Of a DNA stretch of 64,000 bases, positions 23,301-35,300 are shown one piece after another (position 1 is the first letter of the stretch; each line of letters begins with the position of its first letter). The position numbers were made by a program, and so were the translations under genes. The stretch spans positions 14,489,818-14,553,817 of the forward strand of contig OY783216.1 in the NCBI GenBank assembly GCA_963678705.1, given 5' to 3'. The notes under the pieces were generated by a model, which had not been told where the DNA came from, ran no database searches, and saw only the letters and a list, made by a program, of their open reading frames with translations. Source of the DNA: Panorpa germanica. Taxonomy: Eukaryota; Arthropoda; Insecta; Mecoptera; Panorpidae.

Positions 23301-26300
23301 ACGGAGATGTCCAGATAGTAACACTGAATTGTGATTGCGAATACAACATACCACTTAAGGACGTTTTGATTGTGCCAAGATTAGCGACAAAATTGCTCTT
23401 AGTTAGTCAGTTAATGAGCAAAGGAAATAAAGCTAATTTTGCTAGTAACAAGAGTACAGAACTACTAGATGTAGTGCACGCCGATGTTTATGAGCCAATG
23501 GAGACTAAGACTTAGGTCGCTTATCATATTCTCTACTGTTTGTGGATAACTGCAGTAGAATAGCATATGTTTATTTTTTAAAAACAAAAGGTGAAGAGTT
23601 TGATTGCTTCAAAACATACAAGTCGTTGGTAGAAATTCAAACAAGGAAGAAAATAAAGGCATTTAGAACTGATAATTAAACAGAATTTTGCAGTATGGCC
23701 TTTAAAAAATACTTACAATACGCTGGAATAAGACACCAATCAACGAATACCTATACGATAACAAAACGGATTATGCGAAAGGCTTAAAATAACAATAGTG
23801 AAGTTGGAAAAATGTTTGTTATATGATGCAGATCTTACTAAAAATTTTGGGTATAACTGTTCATAGCTGTTCACCTAAGGAATAGATCAGTTGTACCAGG
23901 AGTCAATAACAAGATTCCTTGTAAAAGGTACAGAGTTTACAATCCACAGAATAATCAGATAACATCAAGCAGAAACATTGTTGTGATTGAGGAAAAAATT
24001 AAGCGTAATATTATAGATTTGGCAATTTATTTAGGAAATAATTTAAGAAATATTTATTATTTAGAACTATGTATAAATAGGTTAAGAACATTGTAAATAT
24101 TAGGTTATATTTAAATAATACAAGCGCTGCTTTGTAAATAAATTTTAAACCCCGCTAACGCGTTTGCTAGCATTGAACTGAGAGCATGGGTGCTGGAATG
24201 TAATGATATTAACTAGATATTTTTATCATTGTAGACCATTGTGATTTGAAAAATGAAATAGTATTGTTACTACGCATAATGTTGTGATACACAGACGTTT
24301 GTCATCAGGTTTACAAGCAAATGTAATATCAATTAACTAAGTGTATCATTGTAATATCATTGTAATTTAAATGTAATTATTTTTTGTGAAATAATTTAAT
24401 AAAGTACAATTAATTAAGGAGTTATATGTTAACTGATCCTTAATAAGTATTATATCGCATATGGAGGCTCTACTAATACCACCTATATACAAAGCCTAAC
24501 AACGAATTTATGACGTCACGCATTGTAGTCTGGATTTATAACCAAAACATATTGTATGTATCAATATATATATAAAAAAAATTATCATCCTATATTATAA
24601 TGTCCGAGGTGTATGTTTGTTTTCTTATATGTTTATATGTTTACGCGATTCGTATGGTAGCTCGAAAACGGCTCCATGGAAGTTTTTAAAAACTTCCTAT
24701 TTCGTAGAGAAAAAAATTCTAAGACTTTTGGCGTCCCCGGATTTTCCCCTGAATTTCCTGGAAACCCGTAATTTTGGAAAAACTGGAAAAAAAGTGATTC
24801 CTTTTTTGCTGTATTACTTTCAAGTCGTAAAAGATAGAAAGTTGAAATTTTGCATGTGTATTAAGCTATTTAATGCTGACATTTCTCAAAAATTAGAATT
24901 TTAAAAATAGAAAAAGGGGGGGTTGAAGAAATTCGGGAGCCCGGTAGGGAACTTTGGAGAAAGTTCATATTCTGGATTGTAGAATAATTAAGTATATTAT
25001 TAATAAAAAAAAAATTCAAAATTTCAAAATTTTATTTGGGGGCACGGGGGCAGTATTTTCCGAGAGTAAAAATTGTGCTAGAAAGTTGAAATTTTGTATA
25101 TAGGCTAACCTTGGTAACTTATTTACGAATCGAAAAAAAAAATCCCAAATTTTGAAAAAAAGTTGGTCAAATAACGCATAAATTGAAAATATTTTTTATT
25201 TTGATAAAAAAATAATATTTTTTTAGTCAATTTATATGTGTGTATATGTGCGCGAGTTTATTTATTATTTCAATTTAAAAATAGAACAGTTAAATATGAA
25301 ATTTAATTACGAATTATTTTATTGAATTCAAATGATACACGCCAAAAAGACGTCGCATTGCGACGAGGGTAAACTCAAGTGTATTATAATGTCCCAAGTG
25401 TATATTTATATTCTTATATGTTTATGTGTTTATATGTTTGGTTCGAATTTTGTATGGCATCTCGAAAACAGCTCCAGGGAAGTTTTTAAAAATTTCCTAT
25501 TTCGTAGAGAAAAAAATTCTAAGACTTTTGGCGTCCCCGGATTTTTCCCTGAATTTCCTGGAAACCCGTAATTTTGGAAAAACTGGAAAAAAGTGATCCC
25601 TTCTTTGCTGTATTACTTTTAATTCGTAAAAGATAGAAAGTTGAAATTTTGCATGTGTATTAAATTATTCAATGCTGACATTTCTCAAAAATTAGAAATT
25701 CAAAAATTGAAAAAGGGGGGGTTAAAGAAATTCGGGGGCCCGGTAGGGAACTTTGGAGAAAATTCATTTTCTGGATTCTAGAATAATTAAGTATATTATT
25801 AAAAAAAAAAAAATTCAAAATTTCAAAATTTTATTGGGGGGCACGGGGGCAGTATTTGCCGAGAGTAAAAATTGTGCTAGAAAGTTGAAGTTTTGTATAT
25901 AGGCTAATCTTGGTAACTTATTTACGATTCGAAAAAAAAATCCCAAATTTTGAAAAAAAGTTGGTCAAATAACGCATAAATTGAAAATATTTTTTATTTT
26001 GATAAAAAAAATATATATTTTTAGTCAATTTATACGTGTTCAAGTTTATTTATTATTTCAATTTAAAAATAGAATTAAATATGAAATGTAATTATGAATT
26101 ATTTTATTGGATTCAAATCATACACGACAAAAGGACGTCGCATTGCGACGGTGGTAAACTCTAGGGATTATTCTTATATGTTTGGTAGTAAATTTTGTAT
26201 GGTAGCTCGAAAACGGCTCCAGGGAAGTTTTTGAAAATTTCCAATTTTGTAGAGAAAAAAAATCTAAGACTTTTGGCGTCCCCGGATTTTCTCCTGAATT

Positions 26301-29300
26301 TCCTGGAAACCCGTAATTTTTTAAAAACTGGAAAAAAATTGGCAATTTATATGAAAAATTATTTGTTGTTATATGTAAAATAATATAGAACGAGTTTTAT
26401 ATTTTAATTTAAAAATGGAACGAAAATTTGAAAAGAAATTACGAATTATTAAATAGAATTTAAATTAAATATGGAAAAAGAGAGTTACGCTCTAAAAATT
26501 TAAGAAAATGACAGATCACTTGACGTCATTCCTTTCTAACCTTCTTCCCAACTATTATTTGACAACCTTTCTCATCGCGATAAAACAAGAGAAGTGCAAA
26601 AGAGATACAGAACTAAACGTCACAGCAATAGCAACTGTTGTAGCAATTCATCAAGTTTTCATAAAATGTCGTGATATAAAACTAAAGTTATTGCCATTAT
26701 CAACTACTAGGTAAACAACCAAATATTACGCACTAAAATAAAATTCAAACGTTAAATGGATTATATTGGTCATTTTTTGGATATTCAATAAAATAAAAAC
26801 GTAAATATAATAATCAATATTTCAATAAAAACTTAAAAAATTGACCCCTAAATTGCCCTAAAATCTCCTAATATATATTTCATCTACTATTATAATGTTC
26901 GTAATGTTCCAATTTAACATGGAAAACTCATAAGAACTCATAGATATTTATATATATATATATATATATATTTCCGGTAACAAAATCTGTATGGTATCTT
27001 CTAAACGGCGCCTACAAAGTTTTTTAAATTTTGATATTATGTAAAGGACGAATTTCTAAGACTTTCTACGTCCCTGAATTTTTCCCTGAATTTCCCTGGA
27101 ACAAATTATTCTGGAAAAACTGGAAAATTCGAAAAAATACTTTTGCAAATATCTGACGAACTAGAAAAGATAGAAAATTGAAATTTGGTGTGTGTATTAA
27201 GGTATTCAATGCTGACATTTCTCAAAAATTAGAAATTCAAAAATTGAAAAAGGGGGGGTTAAAGAAATTTGGGGGCCCGTTAGGGAACTTTGGAGAAAGT
27301 TCATATTCTGGATTGTAGAATAATTAAGTATATTATTAATAAAAAAAAATTCAAAATTTCAAAATTTTATTTGGGGGCACGGGGGCAGTATTTTCCGAGA
27401 GTAAAAATTGTGCTAGAAAGTTGAAATTTTGTATATAGGCTAACCTTGGTAACTTATTTACGAATCGAAAAAAAAAATCCCAAATTTTGAAAAAAAGTTG
27501 GTCAAATAACGCATAAATTGAAAATATTTTTTATTTTGATCAAAAAATAATATTTTTTTAGTCAATTTATATGTGTGTATATGTGCGCGAGTTTATTTAT
27601 TATTTCAATTTAAAAATAGAACAGTTAAATATGAAATTTAATTACGAATTATTTTATTGAATTCAAATGATACACGCCAAAAAGACGTCGCATTGCGACG
27701 GGGGTAAACTCAAGTATATTATAATGTCCCAAGTGTATATTTATATTCTTATATGTTTAAGTGTTTATATGTTTGGTTCGAATTTTGTATGGCATCTCGA
27801 AAACGGCTCCAGGGAAGTTTTTAAAAATTTCCTATTTCGTAGAGAAAAAAATTCTAAGACTTTTGGCGTCCCCGGATTTTTCCCTGAATTTCCTGGAAAC
27901 CCGTAATTTTGGAAAAACTGGAAAAAAGTGATCCCTTCTTTGCTGTATTACTTTTAATTCGTATAAGATAGAAAGTTGAAATTTTGCATGTGTATTAAAG
28001 TATTCAATGCTGACATTTCTCAAAAATTAGAAATTCTAAAATTGAAAAAGGGGGGGTTAAAGAAATTCGGGGGCCCGGTAGGGAACTTTGGAGAAAATTC
28101 ATTTTCTGGATTCTAGAATAATTAAGTATATTATTAAAAAACAAAAAATTCAAAATTTCAAAATTTTATTGGGGGGCACGGGGGCAGTATTTGCCGAGAG
28201 TAAAAATTGTGCTAGAAAGTTGAAATTTTGTATATAGGCTAACCTTGGCAACTTATTTACGAATCGAAAAGAAATTCCCAAATTTTGAAAAAAAGTTGTT
28301 CAAATATCGCATAAATTCAAAATATTTTTAATTTTGATATAAAAAATGTATTTTCTTAGTCAGTTTGTATGAAAAATTAATTGTTATTAAATGTTAAATC
28401 AATATAGGACGAGTTTATTTATTATTTCAATTTAAAAATGGAATTAAATTTTGACTTGAAATTCAAGCCACTCACAAAAAACAAACGTCGCTTGCGACGG
28501 GGGTAAAAGCTAGTCTTATATTATAATGTCCGAGGTGTATGTTTGTTTTCTTATCCTATATTATAATGTCCGAGGTGTATGTTTGTTTTCTTATATGTTT
28601 ATATGTTTACGCGATTCGTATGGTAGCTCGAAAACGGCTCCATGGAAGTTTTTAAAAATTTCCTATTTCGTAGAGAAAAAAATTCTAAGACTTTTGGCGT
28701 CCCCGAATTTTCCCCTGAATTTACTGGAAACCCGTAATTTTGGAAAAACTGGAAAAAAAGTGATCCCTTTTTTGCTGTATTACTTTCAAGTCGTAAAAGA
28801 TAGAAAGTTGAAATTTTGCATGTGTATTAAGCTATTTAATGCTGACATTTCTCAAAAATTAGAATTTCAAAAATAGAAAAAGGGGGGGTTGAAGAAATTC
28901 GGGGGCCCGGTAGGGAACTTTGGAGAAAGTTCATATTCTGGATTGTAGAATAATTAAGTATATTATTAATAAAAAAAAATTCAAAATTTCAAAATTTTAT
29001 TTGGGGGCACGGGGGCAGTATTTTCCGAGAGTAAAAATTGTGCTAGAAAGTTGAAATTTTGTATATAGGCTAACCTTGGTAACTTATTTACGAATCGAAA
29101 AAAAAAATCCCAAATTTTAAAAAAAAGTTGGTCAAATAACGCATAAATTGAAAATATTTTTTATTTTGATAAAAAAATAATATTTTTTTAGTCAACTTAT
29201 ATGTGTGTATATGTGCGCGAGTTTATTTATTATTTCAATTTAAAAATAGAACAGTTAAATATGAAATTTAATTACAAATTATTTTATTGGATTCAAATGA

Positions 29301-32300
29301 TACACGCCAAAAAGACGTCGCATTGCGAAGGGGGTAAACTCAAGTATATTATAAAGTCCCAAGTATCATCCTATATTATAATGTCCGAGGTGTATGTTTG
29401 TTTTCTTATATGTTTATATGTTTACGCGATTCGTATGGTAGCTCGAAAACGGCTCCATGGAAGTTTTTAAAAATTTCCTATTTCGTAGAGAAAAAAATTC
29501 TAAGACTTTTGGCGTCCCCGAATTTTCCCCTGAATTTCCTGGAAACCCGTAATTTTGGAAAAACTGGAAAAAAAGTGATCCCTTTTTTGCTGTATTACTT
29601 TCAAGTCGTAAAAGATAGAAAGTTGAAATTTTGCATGTGTATTAAGCTATTTAATGCTGACATTTCTCAAAAATTAGAATTTCAAAAATAGAAAAAGGGG
29701 GGGTTGAAGAAATTCGGGGGCCCGGTAGGGAACTTTGGAGAAAGTTCATATTCTGGATTGTAGAATAATTAAGTATATTATTAATAAAAAAAAATTCAAA
29801 ATTTCAAAATTTTATTTGGGGGCACGGGGGCAGTATTTTCCGAGAGTAAAAATTGTGCTAGAAAGTTGAAATTTTGTATATAGGCTAACCTTGGTAACTT
29901 ATTTACGAATCGAAAAAAAAAATCCCAAATTTTAAAAAAAAGTTGGTCAAATAACGCATAAATTGAAAATATTTTTTATTTTGATAAAAAAATAATATTT
30001 TTTTAGTCAACTTATATGTGTGTATATGTGCGCGAGTTTATTTATTATTTCAATTTAAAAATAGAACAGTTAAATATAAAATTTAATTACAAATTATTTT
30101 ATTGGATTCAAATGATACACGCCAAAAAGACGTCGCATTGCGAAGGGGGTAAACTCAAGTATATTATAAAGTCCCAAGTATCATATATTATAATGTCCCA
30201 GGTGTATATTTATATTCTTATATTCTTATTTTCTTATATGTTTATATGTTTGGTTCAAATTTTGTATGGCATCTCGAAAACGGCTCCAGGGAAGTTTTTG
30301 AAAATTGCCTATTTCGTAGAGAAAAAAATTCTAAGACTTTTGGCGTCCCCGGATTTTTCCCTGAATTTCCTGGAAACCCGTTATTTTGAAAAAACTGGAA
30401 AAAAAGTGAGCCCTTTTTTGCTGTATTACTTTTAAGTCGTAAAAGATAGAAAGTTGAAATTTTGCATGTGTATTAAGCTATTTAAGGCTGATATTTTTCA
30501 AAAATTTGAAATTCAAAAATTGAAAAAGGGGGGGTTAAAGAAATTTGGGGGCCCGGTAGGAAACTTTGGAGAAAGTTCATATTCTGAATTCTAGAATAAT
30601 TAAGTATATTATTAATGAAAAAAAATTCAAAATTTCAAAATTTTATTTGGGGGCACGGGGGCAGTATTTTCCGAGAGTAAAAATTGTGCTAGAAAGTTGA
30701 AATTTTGTATATAGGCTAACCTTGGTAACTTATTTACGAATCGAAAAAAAAAATCCCAAATTTTGAAAAAAAGTTGGTCAAATAACGCATAAATTGAAAA
30801 TATTTTTTATTTTGATAAAAAAATAATTTTTTTTTAGTCAATTTATATGTGTGTATATGTGTGCGAGTTTATTTTTTATTTCAATTTAAAAATAGAACAG
30901 TGAAATATGAAATTTAATTACGAATTATTTTATTGGATTCAAATGATACACGATAAAAAGACGTCGCATTGCGACGGGGGTAATCTCAAGTATATTATAA
31001 TGTCCCAAGTGTATATTTATATTCTTATATGTTTATGTGTTTATATGTTTGGTTCGAATTTTGTATGGCATCTCGAAAACGGCTCCAGGGAAGTTTTTAA
31101 AAATTTCCTATTCCGTAGAGAAAAAAATTGTAAGACTTTTGGCGTCCCCGGATTTTTGCATGAATTTCCTGGAAACCCGTAATTTTGGAAAAACTGGAAA
31201 AAAAGTGATCCCTTTTTTGCTGTATTACTTTTAATTCGTATAAGATAGAAAGTTGAAATTTTGCATGTGTATTAAGGTATTCAATGCTGACATTTCTCAA
31301 AAATTAGAAATTCAAAAAATTAAAAAGGGGAGGTTAAAGAAATTCGGGGGCCCGGCAAGGAACTTTAAAGAAAATTCATTTTCTGGATTCTAGAATAATT
31401 AAGTATATTATTAATAAAAAAAAAATTCAAAATTTTAAAATTTTATTGGGGGGCACGGGGGCAGTATTTGCCGAGAGTAAAAATTGTGCTAGAAATTTGA
31501 AATTTTGTATATAGCCTAACCTTGGCAACTTATTTACGAATCGAAAAATAAATCCCAAATTTTGAAAAAAAGTTGTTCAAATATCGCATAAATTCAAAAT
31601 ATTTTTTATTTTGATATAAAAAATGTATTTTCTTAGTCAGTTTGTATGAAAAATTAATTGTTATTAAATGTTAAATCTATATAGGACGAGTTTATTTATT
31701 ATTTCAATTTAAAAATTAAATTTTGACTTGAAATTCAAGCCACTCACAAAAAACAAACGTCGCTTGCGACGGGGGTAAAAGCTAGTATTCTTATATGTTT
31801 ATATGTTTATATTCTTATATTCTTATATGTTTACGCGATTCGTATGGTAGCTCGAAAACGGCTCCATGGAAGTTTTTAAAAATTTCCTATTTCGTAGAGA
31901 AAAAAATTCTAAGACTTTTGGCGTCCCCGGATTTTTCCCTGAATTTCCTGGAAACCCGTAATTTTGGAAAAACTGGAAAAAAAGTGTACCCTTTTTTGGT
32001 GTATTACTTTTAAGTCGTAAAAGATAGAAAGTTGAAATTTTGCATGTGTATTAAGCTTTTTAATGCTGACATTTCTCAAAAAGTAGCAATTTAAAAATTG
32101 AAAAAGGGGGGCTTGAATAAATTCGGGGGCCCGGTAAGGAACGTTGGAAAAAGTTCATATTCTGGATTCTAGAATAATTAAGTATATTATTAATAAAAAA
32201 AAATTCAAAATTTCAAAATTTTATTGGGGGGCACGGGGGCAGTATTTGCCGAGAGTAAAAATTGTGCTAAAAAGTTGAAATTTTGTATATAGGCTAACCT

Positions 32301-35300
32301 TAGTAACTTATTTACGAATCGAAAAAAAAAATCCCAAATTTTGAAAAAAAGTTGGTCAAATAACGCATAAATTGAAAATATTTTTTATTTTGATAAAAGA
32401 ATATATTTTTTTAGTCAATTTATATGTGTTAATGTATATGTGCGCGAGTTTATTTATTATTTCAATTTAAAAATAGAATTAAATATGAATTGTAATTACG
32501 AATTATTTTATTGGATTCAAATCATACACGCCAAAAAGACGTCGCGTTGCGACGGGGGTAAACTCTGAACTTTAAAAGAGACTTTAAATACTTTAAAGAG
32601 AAAAAAATTCTAAGACTTGTAGCGTCCCCGGATTTTTCCCTGAATTTCCTGGAAACCCGTAATTTTGGAAAAACTGGAAAAAAAGTGAGCCCTTTTTTGC
32701 TGTATTACTTTTAATTCGTAAAAGATAAAAAGTTGAAATTTTGCATGTGTATTAAGGTATTCAATGCTGGCATATCTCAAAAATTGAAAAGTGGGGGGTT
32801 GAAGAAATTCGGGGGCCCGGTAGGGAACGTTGGAGAAAGTTCATATTCTGGGTTCTAGAATAATTATGTATATTATTAATAAAAGAAAATTCAAAATTTC
32901 AAAATTTTATTTGCGGGCACGGGGGCAGTTTTTGCCGAAAGTAAAAATTGTGCAAAAAACTTGAAATTTTGTATATAGGCTAACCTTAGTAACTTATTTA
33001 CGAATCGAAAATTATTTATTTTTGTATGTAAAATTTATATAGAACAAGTTAAATATTTGAATTTTAAAATGGAAATTAAATTTGACATGAAACTAAAGCC
33101 ATACACAAAAGACAGACGTCGCTTGCGACGGGGGTAAAAGCTAGTCCTTATATTATAATGTCCGAGGTGTATGTTTGTTTTCTTATATGTTTATATGTTT
33201 ACGCGATTCGTATGGTAGCTCGAAAACGGCTCCATGGAAGTTTTTAAAAACTTCCTATTTCGTAGAGAAAAAAATTCTAAGACTTTTGGCGTCCCCGGAT
33301 TTTCCCCTGAATTTCCTGGAAACTCGTAATTTTGGAAAAACTGGAAAAAAAGTGATTCCTTTTTTGCTGTATTACTTTCAAGTCGTAAAAGATAGAAAGT
33401 TGAAATTTTGCATGTGTATTAAGCTATTTAATGCTGACATTTCTCAAAAATTAGAATTTTAAAAATAGAAAAAGGGGGGGTTAAAGAAATTCGGGAGCCC
33501 GGTAGGGAACTTTGGAGAAAGTTCATATTCTGGATTGTAGAATAATTAAGTATATTATTAATAAAAAAAAATTCAAAATTTTAAAATTTTATTTGGGGGC
33601 ACGGGGGCAGTATTTTCCGAGAGTAAAAATTGTGCTAGAAAGTTGAAATTTTGTATATAGGCTAACCTTGGTAACTTATTTACGAATCGAAAAAAAAAAT
33701 CCCAAATTTTGAAAAAAAGTTGGTCAAATAACGCATAAATTGAAAATATTTTTTATTTTGATAAAAAAATAATATTTTTTTAGTCAATTTATATGTGTGT
33801 ATATGTGCGCGAGTTTATTTATTATTTCAATTTAAAAATAGAACAGTTAAATATGAAATTTAATTACGAATTATTTTATTGAATTCAAATGATACACGCC
33901 AAAAAGACGTCGCATTGCGACGAGGGTAAATAATGGGTATTATAATGTCCCAAGTGTATATTTATATTCTTATATGTTTATCATCATATATTATAATGTC
34001 CCAGGTGTTTGAATCTATTCTTATATGTTTATATTCTTATATGTTTATATGTTTGGTACTGAATTTTGTATGGCAGCGCGAAAACGGCTCCGGCGATCTT
34101 TTTGTAAATTTCCTATTTCGTAGAGAAAAAATTCTAAGACTTTTGGCGTCCCCGGATTTTTCCCTGAATTTCCTGGAAACCCGTAATTTTGGAAAATCTG
34201 GAAAAAAAGTGATTCCTTTTTTGCTGTATTACTTTTAATTCGTAAAAGATAGAAAGTTGAAATTTTGCATGTGTATTAAGGTATTCAATGCTGACATTTC
34301 TCAAAAATTAGAAATTCAAAAATTGAAAAAGGGGGGGCTGATGAAATTCGGGGGCCCGTTAGGAAACTTTCGAGAAAGTTCATATTCTGGATTCTAGAAT
34401 AATTAAGTATATTATCAATAAAAAAAAATTCAAAATTTCAAAATTTTATTTGGGGGCACGGGGGGCAGTAATTTCCGAGTGTAAAAATTGTGCTAGAAAG
34501 TTGAAATTTTTTATATAGGCTAACTTTGGTACCTAATTTACGAATCGAAAAAAAAATTCCCAAATTTTGAAAAAATGTTGGTCAAATAACGAACAAATTT
34601 AAAATATTTTTAATTTTGTAAAAAAAAAAAAATTTTTTTAGTCAGTTTATATGTGTGGCGAGTTTATTTATTATTTCAATTTAAAAATAGAATTAAATAT
34701 GAAATGTAATTACGAATTATTTTATTGGATTCAAATCATACTCGACCAAAGGACGTCGCATTGCGACGGGGGTAAACTCTAGAGATCTTATATTCTTACA
34801 TGTTTGGTAGCAAATTTTGTATGGCAGCGCGAAAACGGCTTCGTCAATGTTTTTGAAAATTGCCTGTTTTGTAGAGAAAATTTTTTTAAGACTTTTGGCG
34901 TCTCCGGATTTTTCCCTGAATTTCCTGGAAACCCGTAATTTTGGAAAAACTGGAAAAAAAGTGTGACTTTTTTGCTGTATTACTTTTAATTCGTAAAAGA
35001 TAGAAAGTTGAAATTTCGCATGTGTATTAGGGTATTTTATGCTGACATTTCTCAAAAATTAGAAATTCAAAAATTGAAAAAGGGGGGGTTGAAGAAATTC
35101 GGGGGCCTGGTAGAAAACTTTGGAGAAAGTTCATATTCTAGATTTTAGAATAATTAAGTGTATTATTAATAAAAGAAAAATTCAAAATTTTATTTTGGGG
35201 CACGGGGGGCAGTAATTTCCGAGTGTAAAAATTGTGCTAGAAAGTTGAAATTTTGTATATAGGCTAACCGTGGTAACTTATTTACTAATCGAAAAAAAAT

